This document shows, in pieces, positions 7,805 through 15,499 of a stretch of DNA of 38,477 nucleotides. The stretch comes from an uncultured Clostridia bacterium. Its GTDB lineage: Bacteria; Bacillota; Clostridia; Oscillospirales; Ruminococcaceae. Position 1 is the first letter of the stretch. Each line of letters starts with the position of its first letter. The translations under genes and the position numbers were made by a program. Under the pieces are notes generated by a model. The model made no database searches. It saw only the letters and a list, made by a program, of their open reading frames with translations, and was not told the DNA's origin. The stretch is from positions 1-38,477 of the forward strand of contig CALBJC010000073.1 of assembly GCA_937892655.1 (NCBI GenBank), written 5' to 3'.

Positions 7805-7984
7805 ATGGCAAACTTAAAGATTACACTTGTGAAGAGCCTTATTGGCAGACCACAGGATCAGATTGCAACAGCTAACTCCCTCGGTCTCAAGAAGATCAGA
7901 AGCGTAACTGTTCAGCCTGATAACGCTCAGACACAGGGCAAAATTAAGAAAATATCCCACCTTATCGAGGTAACTGAAGCGTAA
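7805..7984 (+). CDS. rpmD: 50S ribosomal protein L30
   Basis: This short gene encodes ribosomal protein L30 (59 residues). Translation gives MANLKITLVKSLIGRPQDQI followed by LGLKKIRSVTVQPDNAQTQG and ISHLIEVTEA, the expected L30 pattern, and the GRPQDQ motif is conserved. It lies 13 bases after rpsE with AAGGAGG at 7790-7796, and 19 bases before rplO. Length and position are both exactly as expected, so identity is secure. Confidence 0.96.
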   Translation: MANLKITLVKSLIGRPQDQIATANSLGLKKIRSVTVQPDNAQTQGKIKKISHLIEVTEA

Positions 7985-8003
7985 ACAAGGAGGTGCGAAA
8001 GAA

Positions 8004-8444
8004 ATGAAACTTCACGAATTACACCCAGCAGCTGGTGCTAACAAGGAAACCAAGAGAATTGGTAGAGGCCACGGCTCAGGTCAGGGTAAAACAGCCGGTA
8101 AAGGTCATAAGGGTCAGAACGCTCGTTCAGGCGGTGGCGTAAAGCCAGGCTTTGAAGGCGGTCAGATGCCTTTAGCAAGACGTGTACCAAAGAGAGGCTT
8201 CAACAACATCTTCGCTACAGAGTACGCAACAGTTAATGTTTCCGCTTTGGAAGTATTTACTGAAGGTACAGTTGTTGACGCAGATCTCCTCAAGGCAGCA
8301 GGCATCTGCAAGAAGCCTTGCGATGGTATCAAAATTCTCGGCAACGGTGAGCTCTCAAAGGCTCTCACTGTAAAGGCTGCAGCTTTCACTGCAACTGCTA
8401 AGGAAAAGATTGAAAAGGCAGGCGGGAAGGTTGAGGTGATCTAG
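8004..8444 (+). CDS. rplO: 50S ribosomal protein L15
   Basis: Ribosomal protein L15 (146 residues) joins late in large-subunit assembly. Its glycine-rich, basic N-terminal extension (residues 1-60) shows KRIGRGHGSGQGKTAGKGHK and the conserved FEGGQMPLARRVPKRGF. The C-terminal globular part ends AKEKIEKAGGKVEVI. AAGGAGG lies at 7987-7993. The stop TAG at 8442-8444 is immediately followed by the secY GTG. Confidence 0.97.
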   Translation: MKLHELHPAAGANKETKRIGRGHGSGQGKTAGKGHKGQNARSGGGVKPGFEGGQMPLARRVPKRGFNNIFATEYATVNVSALEVFTEGTVVDADLLKAAGICKKPCDGIKILGNGELSKALTVKAAAFTATAKEKIEKAGGKVEVI

Positions 8445-8445
8445 T

Positions 8446-9735
8446 GTGTTTGAAACACTTCGTAACGCTTGGAAGGTAGTTGACCTTCGTAAGAAGATTT
8501 TATTCACATTATTCATCATCATCATTTACCGTATCGGCGGCGCAATTCCTGTTCCGTTTCTGGATGCTGCATTACTCGGCACAATGTTCGCAGACGATGG
8601 CGGCATTTTCAGCTACATGAACGTATTGTCAGGTGGTACCTTCTCAAAGGGTACACTTTTTGCGCTCGGCGTACAGCCTTACATTAACGCATCAATCATC
8701 ATTCAGCTTCTGACATACGCTATTCCTGCACTCGAAAGAATGTCTAAGGAAGGTATGGAAGGCAGAAAGAAGATTACAAAGATTACAAAGTATACAGCTT
8801 TGGTAATCGGTTTGTTCCAGTCATGGGCATACTACCTTACAATGAAGAATATAGGCGCTCTGTATCATACAGAAGGCTTTGCAAAGATATTTACTGAAAT
8901 TGTAATTATCGCTTGCTTCACAGCCGGTGCTTCACTCGTTGTATGGCTCGGTGACCAGATCTCTGAAAAGGGTCTTGGCAACGGTATGTCAATGCTTATC
9001 TTCGCAGGTATTGTTGCTCGTGGTCCTGCAGAGGTTGGTAACTTTATTGCTTACCTCAAGGATGGTACAACAGTACAGAAGATTATGGTTCCTGTAATTA
9101 TAATCATCTTTATTTTGATGGTTGGTTTCGTAGTATTTATGAACCACGCAGAAAGAAGAATTCCTATCCAGTACGCAAAGCGCGTAGTTGGTAGAAAGCA
9201 GTACGGCGGTCAGTCATCTTATATTCCAATTAAGATCGCTATGTCAGGCGTATTGCCAATCATCTTCGCATCTGCATTCGTGTCACTTCCATCAACACTT
9301 GAGCTTTTCATCAAGGTTAAGAATCCTGATGGTTTCTATGCTCATTTCTTGTCATGGTTTAAGTACACACATCCGGTATATGGCATTTTATACTTCTTGC
9401 TCATTATCGGCTTTAACTTCTTCTATGTTTCAATGCAGTACAACCCAGTACAGATTGCTAACGATTTAAGAGCTAACAATGGCGGTATCCCAGGTATCAG
9501 ACCTGGCCGTCCAACATCAGAGTTCATCAAGAGAATCTTCAATAAGATCACTATCGTTGGCGCGTTCTTCCTCGGCGTAATTGCGATTTTCCCAATCATC
9601 TTTACAGCTACAACAGGTATGAACATCGCTATGGGTGGTACATCAATGCTCATTTTGGTAAGCGTTGCACTCGAAACAGTAAGACAGCTTGAATCACAGA
9701 TGATGATGCGTCATCATAAGGGATTCTTAGAATAA
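8446..9735 (+). CDS. secY: Protein translocase subunit SecY
   Basis: SecY (429 residues) is the channel of the Sec translocon and spans the membrane ten times. The sequence shows the cytosolic N-terminus FETLRNAWKVVDLRKKILFT, the plug region after TM1 (FLDAALLGTMF), GVQPYINASIIIQLLT in TM2, and the ribosome-binding loop ending in RRIPIQYAKRV. The start is GTG 8446, one base after the rplO stop, with GGTTGAGGTGAT inside the rplO tail as ribosome binding site. secG, encoding a partner subunit, is far downstream at 37101. Confidence 0.97.
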   Translation: MFETLRNAWKVVDLRKKILFTLFIIIIYRIGGAIPVPFLDAALLGTMFADDGGIFSYMNVLSGGTFSKGTLFALGVQPYINASIIIQLLTYAIPALERMSKEGMEGRKKITKITKYTALVIGLFQSWAYYLTMKNIGALYHTEGFAKIFTEIVIIACFTAGASLVVWLGDQISEKGLGNGMSMLIFAGIVARGPAEVGNFIAYLKDGTTVQKIMVPVIIIIFILMVGFVVFMNHAERRIPIQYAKRVVGRKQYGGQSSYIPIKIAMSGVLPIIFASAFVSLPSTLELFIKVKNPDGFYAHFLSWFKYTHPVYGILYFLLIIGFNFFYVSMQYNPVQIANDLRANNGGIPGIRPGRPTSEFIKRIFNKITIVGAFFLGVIAIFPIIFTATTGMNIAMGGTSMLILVSVALETVRQLESQMMMRHHKGFLE

Positions 9736-9758
9736 TAGTCTGAAAGGTAGGTTTTATT

Positions 9759-10391
9759 ATGAAATTAATTCTTTTAGGCGCACCTGGTGCGGGTAAGGGT
9801 ACACAGGCTGAGGTTATCAGCGAAGCGCTCTCAATCCCACAGATCTCAACAGGTAATATTTTGAGAGAAGCTGTAAAGAATCAGACAGCTTGCGGCCTTG
9901 AAGCTAAGAGCTATATGGACAGCGGCGCATTGGTTCCTGACAGCGTTGTAATTGGTATTCTCAAGGACAGAATCGCACAGCCAGACTGTGAAAAAGGCTT
10001 TATCCTTGATGGTTTCCCAAGAACAGTTCCTCAGGCTGAGGCACTTGATGAAATGGGCATCATCATCGACAAGGTTGTAGAAATCTATGTTCCTGATGAA
10101 ACAATTCAGAAGAGACTTTCAGGCAGAAGAGTTTGCGAAGCTTGCGGCGCTTCATACCACGTTGACTTCAAGCCAACTAAGGTTGAAGGTATCTGTAACC
10201 TTTGCGGTGGCAAGACAGTTATCCGTAAGGATGATGAACCTGCTACAGTTATCGACCGTCTGAAGACTTATCACGAAAAGACAGCTCCTTTGAAGGATTA
10301 CTACGGTAAGCAGGGCAAGCTTGTTACTGTTGAAGGACAGGAAGAGGTTGCTGAAACTTCAAAGCTCACACTCAAGGCTATTGAGGGTTAA
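9759..10391 (+). CDS. adk: Adenylate kinase with zinc-binding LID
   Basis: Adenylate kinase (210 residues) interconverts ATP plus AMP and two ADP in the cytosol. The P-loop GAPGAGKGTQ lies at residues 7-16, the AMP-binding ISTGNILREA around 30, and the DGFPRTVPQAEALDE region around 84. The LID domain carries CEAC and CNLC (about residues 126-149), a Cys4 zinc site typical of Gram-positive enzymes. Its place between secY and map is standard. A short hairpin follows at 10422. Confidence 0.97.
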   Translation: MKLILLGAPGAGKGTQAEVISEALSIPQISTGNILREAVKNQTACGLEAKSYMDSGALVPDSVVIGILKDRIAQPDCEKGFILDGFPRTVPQAEALDEMGIIIDKVVEIYVPDETIQKRLSGRRVCEACGASYHVDFKPTKVEGICNLCGGKTVIRKDDEPATVIDRLKTYHEKTAPLKDYYGKQGKLVTVEGQEEVAETSKLTLKAIEG

Positions 10392-10421
10392 TCCTCAGGT
10401 TTTACAATTTATGTTATAAAA

Positions 10422-10439
10422 GTACGGCTTTTGCCGTGC
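10422..10439 (+). terminator. Weak hairpin after adk
   Basis: GTACGGC-TTTT-GCCGTGC forms a seven-base-pair stem with one G-U pair, followed by only three T's before AAG. This could be a partial terminator or an mRNA-stabilising structure between adk and map; full termination seems unlikely because map and the genes after it show no clear promoter of their own. Confidence 0.4.
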
Positions 10440-10476
10440 TTTAAGACATAGATTTACAAGATTAAGAGGCGTTTTG

Positions 10477-11226
10477 ATGATTACAGTAAAATCCAATAAG
10501 GAAATTGCAAAAATGCAGAAAGCCGGCAGCATTACAGCAGGTGCTTTAATAGCTGCGGGTGAGGCTATCAAGGTTGGAATGACTACCTATGAGCTTGACA
10601 AAATCATTCACAGGTATATTACCTCGCATGGTGCAAAGCCATCATTTCTAGGCTACGGCGGTTTTCCGGGAAGTGCTTGCATATCAATCAATGATGAAGT
10701 AATTCACGGCATCCCAGGCCCAAGAAAGATTTGTGAGGGAGACATCGTGAGTGTTGACGTCGGCGCTTATATCGACGGTTACCACGGTGATTCCTGTAAA
10801 ACCTTTGCAGTCGGAAACATTTCCGATGAGGCGAGGGCTTTGATGACCTCAACCGAGGAATCCTTGTATGAAGCAATAAAGATTGCAAAGCCTGGTATGA
10901 GAATCGGAGATTTATCCGCTTGCATCCAGCAGTACAATGAATCCAGAGGCTTTTCAGTAGTCCGCAAGTTTGTGGGCCACGGCATAGGCTCCGAGTTACA
11001 CGAGGATCCTGAAGTGCCAAACTTCGGTAAGGCAGGCCACGGACCAAGACTTGTTGCAGGTATGGTTATCGCAGTTGAACCTATGATAAATCAGGGTTCT
11101 TTTGAGGTAAAGGTAATGCCTGACAAATGGACAGTAAAAACCGTAGATGGTAAGCTGTCCGCACACTTTGAGCATACAATCGCTATTACTCAGGACGGCG
11201 CGGTTATCTTAACTAAGCCTGTATAG
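10477..11226 (+). CDS. map: Methionine aminopeptidase, type I
   Basis: Type I methionine aminopeptidase (249 residues) removes the initiator Met from nascent proteins. The metal ligands are visible: the two aspartates in VDVGAYIDGYHGDSCKTF, the histidine in VGHGIGSELHEDP, and glutamates in AVEPMINQG and HFEHTIAIT. The substrate-recognition segment GFPGSACISINDEVIHGIPG is intact. I start at ATG 10477; the TTG directly before it (10474) is also possible and adds one residue. It lacks the SEC-C zinc extension seen in some clostridial homologues. Confidence 0.96.
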   Translation: MITVKSNKEIAKMQKAGSITAGALIAAGEAIKVGMTTYELDKIIHRYITSHGAKPSFLGYGGFPGSACISINDEVIHGIPGPRKICEGDIVSVDVGAYIDGYHGDSCKTFAVGNISDEARALMTSTEESLYEAIKIAKPGMRIGDLSACIQQYNESRGFSVVRKFVGHGIGSELHEDPEVPNFGKAGHGPRLVAGMVIAVEPMINQGSFEVKVMPDKWTVKTVDGKLSAHFEHTIAITQDGAVILTKPV

Positions 11227-11236
11227 AGGTAAAGCG

Positions 11237-11503
11237 ATGGTATCAATAAAACCAGGTTTAGTAGTAAAGGCTATAGCCGGTAAGGAAAGCGGTTCTCTCT
11301 ACGTTGCACTAGGAACCGACCAAAACGGCAGAATACTTATTGCTAACGGTAGCGACCGCAGGGTTGAAGCCCCTAAGGCCAAAAACCCCAAGCATTTGAC
11401 CGTTACAAAGGTAGAGCTTGATATTACACAAATAACCAATAAAAAGTTGCGACAACAGCTTCGCACAGTTTCAACCCAAGACTGCTGCGAAAGACCGAAA
11501 TGA
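11237..11503 (+). CDS. KOW-domain RNA-binding protein (L14e-like)
   Basis: This is a small basic protein (88 residues) of the KOW-domain type that clostridia and some other Firmicutes carry between map and infA. The KOW motif lies at about residues 4-36 (IKPGLVVKAIAGKESGSLYV). The tail has a Cys-Cys pair of unknown meaning (TQDCCERPK). Its operon position suggests a role in translation or ribosome maturation, but no specific function is established to my knowledge. It is 10 bases from map and 19 from infA, so certainly cotranscribed. Family assignment is good; function is open. Confidence 0.8.
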   Translation: MVSIKPGLVVKAIAGKESGSLYVALGTDQNGRILIANGSDRRVEAPKAKNPKHLTVTKVELDITQITNKKLRQQLRTVSTQDCCERPK

Positions 11504-11522
11504 TAATGGGGAGGGCTTTTGA

Positions 11523-11741
11523 ATGTCAAAGGAAGACGTAATTGAATTACAGGGTACCGTGCTTGAAGCACTTCCTAGCGCTATGTTTAAGGTAGAGCTT
11601 GAAAACGGTCATAAAATTCTCGCCACTATTTCCGGAAAGCTCCGTATGAATTATATCCGTATAGTTCCGGGCGATAAGGTAACGGTCGAGATGTCAACAT
11701 ACGATTTAACAAAGGGAAGAATCACTTGGAGAGTTAAATAA
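11523..11741 (+). CDS. infA: Translation initiation factor IF-1
   Basis: IF-1 (72 residues) is a single OB-fold protein that occupies the 30S A site during initiation. The sequence reads MSKEDVIELQGTVLEALPSA, then FKVELENGHKILATISGKLRMNYIRI, then GDKVTVEMSTYDLTKGRITW; every segment matches the family. GGGGAGG at 11508-11514 is the ribosome binding site. Position before rpmJ is classical. Confidence 0.98.
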   Translation: MSKEDVIELQGTVLEALPSAMFKVELENGHKILATISGKLRMNYIRIVPGDKVTVEMSTYDLTKGRITWRVK

Positions 11742-11789
11742 TTAACTTAAGGTTAATATTTAACTCCGTAATAAGAGGAGGTATTTTCA

Positions 11790-11903
11790 ATGAAAGTAAG
11801 ACCTTCAGTAAAGCCAATGTGCGAAAAGTGCAAGGTTATCAAGCGTAAGGGTAAGATTATGGTTATCTGCGCAAATCCTAAGCACAAGCAGCGTCAGGGC
11901 TAA
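11790..11903 (+). CDS. rpmJ: 50S ribosomal protein L36
   Basis: This 37-residue gene encodes L36, the smallest large-subunit protein. It reads MKVRPSVKPMCEKCKVIKRK and ends AKPKHKQRQG-like (here NPKHKQRQG). The zinc ligands CEKC, a later Cys and the final His are all present, so this is the zinc-containing form. GAGGAGG at 11776-11782 gives a strong ribosome binding site. Its position between infA and rpsM is standard. Confidence 0.97.
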   Translation: MKVRPSVKPMCEKCKVIKRKGKIMVICANPKHKQRQG

Positions 11904-11933
11904 CACATACCAATAATGGAGGTGCAATAAACT

Positions 11934-12302
11934 ATGGCTCGTATTGCCGGTATAGACCTTCCAAAGAATAAGAGAGTTGAAATCGGTCTCACTTATATCT
12001 ATGGTATCGGTCAGACAACAGCTAAGAAGATTCTTGCAGAAACAGGTGTAAACCCTGATACAAGAGTTAAGGATCTTACAGCAGATGAAGAAGCATTGCT
12101 TCGTGATTACATTGATAAGAATTTATTAGTTGAGGGTGACCTCAGAAGAAACGTAGCTCTTAACATCAAGAGACTTGTAGAAATCGGTTGCTACCGTGGT
12201 GTTCGTCACCGTAAGGGTCTCCCAGTTAGAGGTCAGAGAACTAAGACTAACGCTAGAACTCGTAAGGGTCCAGTTAAGACTATCGCTAATAAGAAGAAGT
12301 AA
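11934..12302 (+). CDS. rpsM: 30S ribosomal protein S13
   Basis: Ribosomal protein S13 (122 residues) makes intersubunit bridges from the 30S head and contacts P-site tRNA through its tail. It begins MARIAGIDLPKNKRVEIGLT and has the helix-turn region YGIGQTTAKKIL, then the basic tail RHRKGLPVRGQRTKTNARTR. GGAGGTG at 11919-11925 precedes the ATG. Length is usual. Confidence 0.98.
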   Translation: MARIAGIDLPKNKRVEIGLTYIYGIGQTTAKKILAETGVNPDTRVKDLTADEEALLRDYIDKNLLVEGDLRRNVALNIKRLVEIGCYRGVRHRKGLPVRGQRTKTNARTRKGPVKTIANKKK

Positions 12303-12317
12303 GGAGGGATTTGAACA

Positions 12318-12719
12318 ATGGCTCAGGTTAAAAACAAGAAGACTACAGTACGTCGTCGTCGTGAAAGAAAAAACATTGAACAGGGACAGGTTCATATCCA
12401 GTCTACTTTCAACAACACAATTGTAACTATTACAGATATGCAGGGTAACGCAATCTCATGGGCATCAGCAGGCGGTCTCGGCTTCAGAGGTTCAAAGAAG
12501 TCAACTCCATTCGCAGCTCAGACAGCAGCAGAAGTTGCAGCCAGAGCAGCTAAGGAACACGGCCTCAAGACTGTTGAAGTTTACGTAAAGGGCCCAGGTG
12601 CTGGTAGAGAAGCAGCTATCCGTGCATTGCAGTCAGAAGAACTTGAAGTTAGACTCATCAAGGACGTAACTCCAATTCCTCACAACGGCTGCCGTCCTCC
12701 TAAGAGAAGACGTGTATAA
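12318..12719 (+). CDS. rpsK: 30S ribosomal protein S11
   Basis: Ribosomal protein S11 (133 residues) lies on the 30S platform near the E site. Family hallmarks are FNNTIVTITDMQGNAISWAS, GFRGSKKSTPFAAQTAAE, and the C-terminal DVTPIPHNGCRPPKRRRV. It is 15 bases after rpsM with AAGGAGGG at 12301-12308. The N-terminal stretch is rich in Lys and Arg, as in other Firmicutes. Confidence 0.98.
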   Translation: MAQVKNKKTTVRRRRERKNIEQGQVHIQSTFNNTIVTITDMQGNAISWASAGGLGFRGSKKSTPFAAQTAAEVAARAAKEHGLKTVEVYVKGPGAGREAAIRALQSEELEVRLIKDVTPIPHNGCRPPKRRRV

Positions 12720-12744
12720 TAACTTAATGGAGGTGTAAGGAAAA

Positions 12745-13341
12745 ATGGCAGTAACTAGAGAACCAATTTTAAAGAGATGCAGATATCTCGGTATCAGCCC
12801 AATGGTTATGGGTGTTGCTAAGGAATCTAAGAGAGATCCTAACGCTAACAAGAGAAAGAAAGTTTCTGAATACGGCATGCAGCTCAAGGAAAAGCAGAAG
12901 CTCAAGTTTATCTATGGCGTAGCTGAAAAGCCTTTCTATCATCTTTTCGAGAAGGCTTCCAAGATGGAAGGCCAGGCTGGTGAAAACCTCATCACATTAC
13001 TCGAATCAAGACTTGATAACATCGCATTCAGAATGGGTCTTGCTTTGACAAGAAGAGAATCCAGACAGCTCGTTACACACGGCCACTTTGAAGTAAACGG
13101 TGCGAAGGTTGATATTCCTTCATACAGAGTTAAGGTAGGCGACGTGATCACACTTAAGGAAAACTCAAGAAAGAGCACAAAGTTCAAGGAAATCGTAGAA
13201 GCTACAAACGGCAGACTCGTTCCAGCTTGGCTCACAGTTAACAAGGAACAGTACTCCGCTAAGGTAGAAAGATTACCAGTTAAGACAGATCTTGACTACG
13301 AAATCGCTGAACACCTTATCGTCGAACTTTACTCCAAGTAA
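12745..13341 (+). CDS. rpsD: 30S ribosomal protein S4
   Basis: Ribosomal protein S4 (198 residues) nucleates 30S assembly. The N-terminal domain has RCRYLGISPMVMGV, and the S4 RNA-binding domain spans roughly residues 92-155 (LESRLDNIAFRMGLALTRRESRQLVTHGHFEVNG). Only one Cys is in the N-terminal region, so this is the form without zinc. It sits between rpsK and rpoA, as in E. coli and many clostridia, whereas B. subtilis has it elsewhere. A long structured spacer follows. Confidence 0.97.
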   Translation: MAVTREPILKRCRYLGISPMVMGVAKESKRDPNANKRKKVSEYGMQLKEKQKLKFIYGVAEKPFYHLFEKASKMEGQAGENLITLLESRLDNIAFRMGLALTRRESRQLVTHGHFEVNGAKVDIPSYRVKVGDVITLKENSRKSTKFKEIVEATNGRLVPAWLTVNKEQYSAKVERLPVKTDLDYEIAEHLIVELYSK

Positions 13342-13355
13342 TAAGCTCCGGCTTC

Positions 13356-13376
13356 GCGGTAGTTTTAATCTACCGC
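13356..13376 (+). other. Perfect 7-bp inverted repeat in the rpsD-rpoA spacer
   Basis: GCGGTAG-TTTTAAT-CTACCGC lies 15 bases after the rpsD stop in a 106-base spacer. No T-run follows, so it is not an intrinsic terminator. A second, longer-range dyad (ACACG at 13397, CGTGT at 13420) sits nearer rpoA. An RNA processing site or translational control of rpoA is possible but unproven. Confidence 0.45.
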
Positions 13377-13447
13377 ACTGCTGGAAACAAATATTTACAC
13401 GTTTCATTCGAACAAATATCGTGTTAAAAAACGGGAGGGTTTTTTAG

Positions 13448-14404
13448 ATGCTTGAAAAAATTGTTAAGCCAGAAATAGAAACAGTCGAGCTCAAAAGCGA
13501 CGGAACATACGGCAAGTTCGTTCTCGAGCCATTAGAGCGTGGCTATGGTACAACTCTTGGCAATAGCTTAAGACGTGTACTGCTCTCCTCTCTACCTGGT
13601 GTTGCAGTTAAGTCTGTTAAGATTGACGGCGTTCACCACGAATTATCAACAATCCCGGGCGTTAAGGAAGATGTAACAGAAATCGTTCTTAACTTAAAGG
13701 GTCTCACAGCAAAGCTTTACGGTGAAGAATCAAAGACAGTTTACATCGATGCTGAAGGCGAATGCGTTATTACAGCAGGCGACATCAAGGCAGATTCAGA
13801 GGTAGACATCCTTGTTCCTGATATGCACATCGCTACACTTGGCGCAGGTGCTAAGCTTTACATGGAGATCGAGATTGACAGAGGTCGTGGCTATGTTTCC
13901 GCTGAAAAGAACAAGCTTACAATGCAGAATGCACCAATTGATGTAATCGCTGTAGACAGCAATTACACACCAGTTCTTAAGGTTAACTACACAGTAGAAA
14001 ATACTCGTGTTGGACAGATGACAGACTACGACAAGCTCACACTTGATGTGTGGACAAACGGAACAATTTCCGCTAAGGAAGCATTGTCAGTAGCAGCCAA
14101 ACTCCTCAACGAGCATCTCAACCTGTTCATCGACTTGTCTGAAGAGGCAAGCCAGGTTGAAATCATGGTTGAGAAGGACGACAAGCGTAAGGAAAAGGTC
14201 CTCGAGATGACCATTGATGAACTTGACCTGTCAGTACGTTCATTTAACTGCTTGAAGAGAGCTGGTATCAATACAGTAAACGATCTGATTGAGAAGTCCG
14301 AGGAAGAAATGATGAAGGTTCGTAACCTCGGTAAGAAATCCTTCGATGAAGTCAAGGAAAAGCTGAGAAGCCTCGGCTATGAAATGAGTTCAGAAGAAGA
14401 CTAA
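13448..14404 (+). CDS. rpoA: DNA-directed RNA polymerase subunit alpha
   Basis: The RNA polymerase alpha subunit (318 residues) dimerises to start core assembly and contacts activators and UP elements. The N-terminal domain shows FVLEPLERGYGTTLGNSLRR (about residues 23-42) and the SLPGVAVKSVKIDGVHHE region. The alpha-CTD at about 245-312 contains LDLSVRSFNCLKRAGINTV and VRNLGKKSFDEVKEKL. GGGAGGG at 13433-13439 is its ribosome binding site. A 106-base spacer with dyads separates it from rpsD, so it may be controlled partly on its own. Confidence 0.97.
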   Translation: MLEKIVKPEIETVELKSDGTYGKFVLEPLERGYGTTLGNSLRRVLLSSLPGVAVKSVKIDGVHHELSTIPGVKEDVTEIVLNLKGLTAKLYGEESKTVYIDAEGECVITAGDIKADSEVDILVPDMHIATLGAGAKLYMEIEIDRGRGYVSAEKNKLTMQNAPIDVIAVDSNYTPVLKVNYTVENTRVGQMTDYDKLTLDVWTNGTISAKEALSVAAKLLNEHLNLFIDLSEEASQVEIMVEKDDKRKEKVLEMTIDELDLSVRSFNCLKRAGINTVNDLIEKSEEEMMKVRNLGKKSFDEVKEKLRSLGYEMSSEED

Positions 14405-14425
14405 TACAGTAAGGAGTGAATATCT

Positions 14426-14767
14426 ATGCCAGGCACAAGAAAATTGGGCAGAGCAAGTGACCACAGAAAGTCAATGTTAAGAGGTATGGTAACATACTTG
14501 CTCGAAACCGGTAAGATTGAAACAACTGTAACAAGAGCAAAGGAAGTTTCAGCAATGGCTGAGAAGATGATTACTCTCGGTAAGGCTGGTGACCTCCACT
14601 CAAAGCGTCAGGTTCTTGCATACGTTACAAAGGAAGACGTTGCTAAGAAGTTATTTGATGAAATCGCACCAAACTACTCAGGTAGAAACGGTGGTTACAC
14701 AAAGATCATCAAGACAGGCCCACGTCGTGGTGACGCAGCTGAGATGGCAATTATTCAGTTGGTATAA
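14426..14767 (+). CDS. rplQ: 50S ribosomal protein L17
   Basis: Ribosomal protein L17 (113 residues) surrounds the tunnel exit with L23, L24 and L29. It begins MPGTRKLGRASDHRKSMLRG, with the conserved ETTVTRAKEV and GRNGGYTKIIKTGPRRGDAAEMA. It is the last gene of the superoperon: a strong terminator follows 18 bases later, and the next gene is on the other strand. The ecfA/truA/rplM genes that often follow in Firmicutes are not here. Confidence 0.97.
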   Translation: MPGTRKLGRASDHRKSMLRGMVTYLLETGKIETTVTRAKEVSAMAEKMITLGKAGDLHSKRQVLAYVTKEDVAKKLFDEIAPNYSGRNGGYTKIIKTGPRRGDAAEMAIIQLV

Positions 14768-14785
14768 TCATATTATCAATAAATT

Positions 14786-14815
14786 AAGGCTGATGCTTAT
14801 GCATCAGCCTTTTTA
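14786..14815 (+). terminator. Intrinsic terminator of the ribosomal operon
   Basis: AAGGCTGATGC-TTAT-GCATCAGCCTT is an 11-bp perfect stem followed by TTTATTTTG. It ends the rplC-to-rplQ transcript. The converging gene at 14831-15331 (minus) ends 16 bases beyond, and the stem is followed on that strand by TTTATT, so it can probably act in both directions. Confidence 0.93.
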
Positions 14816-14830
14816 TTTTGTCAGTATCTT

Positions 14831-15331
14831 TTATATGTATTCAAAAGCTTTCGTATCAGCAAAAAACTTAGCGTATTTTGCCTTTTCCTGCGAGGAACAG
14901 AGAATTACACTGCTGTTCTCCAAAAGCTTTATAATGCATAAGTTTTCGGTTTCTGGGGTGGGGTAGGTGTCAACGAGGATCACGTCAGCCGAATTTTCAT
15001 GAAGATAAAAAAAGCGATCTCTTATATCCTCGGGCCAGCCACTTGCCTGCTCTTCATGGGGCATTACAATATGCAAATAGCAAGGCGTCAGACGGCTCAT
15101 ATTCATCACTGCCTCCGCTGCCCACAAAGGCGCGCCATACTCGCAGGTAGTATAAAAATCGCGAACACCTTGGTTTATGAGGTCTGAAATCATTGATGAA
15201 AGCATGAGCTTCAGCCAGATGCAGCCGGGCTCCTGCTCATTTTGTTTAAAAGGAAGGCTTGTCCAGGAAGGTCCGAGTATTGCACAACCTTTTTTATCTT
15301 TCTCAAAGCTGTTATCGAATTCTTTTTTCAT
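14831..15331 (-). CDS. YpsA/DUF1273-like SLOG-fold protein, divergent motifs
   Basis: This 166-residue protein resembles the YpsA/DUF1273 branch of the SLOG (Rossmann-like) superfamily. The family pattern is recognisable as CAILGPSWTSLPF near residue 16, LINQGVRDFYTTCEYGAPLW then AAEAV at about 50-75, a MPHEEQASGWPEDIRDRF segment at about 90-108, and a Val-Ile-Leu-Val strand afterwards. Two signature motifs differ: the usual GHRP-type turn is GPSW here, and the usual SGxAxGxD turn is TTCEYGAPL. YpsA is linked to cell division and growth in B. subtilis relatives; the role here is unknown. It is single-gene, with its own extended -10 promoter and an AAAGGAA ribosome binding site. Family assignment is from memory of the pattern. 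Confidence 0.62.
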   Translation of the reverse strand: MKKEFDNSFEKDKKGCAILGPSWTSLPFKQNEQEPGCIWLKLMLSSMISDLINQGVRDFYTTCEYGAPLWAAEAVMNMSRLTPCYLHIVMPHEEQASGWPEDIRDRFFYLHENSADVILVDTYPTPETENLCIIKLLENSSVILCSSQEKAKYAKFFADTKAFEYI

Positions 15332-15365
15332 AGGTTTTTACATTCCTTTCATATTATTTTAATAT

Positions 15366-15374
15366 AGTATATCA
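15366..15374 (-). promoter_or_regulatory. Extended -10 promoter of the SLOG gene
   Basis: On the minus strand TGA-TATACT reads as an extended -10 element, 35 bases before the ATG at 15331. No good -35 lies 16-18 bases upstream, which is tolerated with a TGn extension. AAAGGAA follows as ribosome binding site. Confidence 0.55.
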
Positions 15375-15435
15375 CACATGAGAATAGGATTTTGTCGAAA
15401 CCTGTCGAATGAAAAAATAAAATATCGCAACAAAT

Positions 15436-15467
15436 AAAAACACCGCGTACTATAAAAGTACGCGGTG
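15436..15467 (-). terminator. Intrinsic terminator of the pyruvate:ferredoxin oxidoreductase gene
   Basis: CACCGCGTACT and AGTACGCGGTG (15441-15451 and 15457-15467) form an 11-bp perfect stem with an ATAAA loop on the plus strand. On the minus strand it follows the oxidoreductase stop by 32 bases and is succeeded by TTTTTATTTG, a clear terminator. Confidence 0.92.
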
Positions 15468-15499
15468 AATTTTCGTTTTATAAGGGCTACCCCGACTTA

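Noticed and set aside
15332..15440. Small RNA gene between the SLOG gene and the oxidoreductase terminator
   Set aside because: The region is explained by the SLOG gene promoter and leader plus the terminator; no further hairpin with T-run was found.
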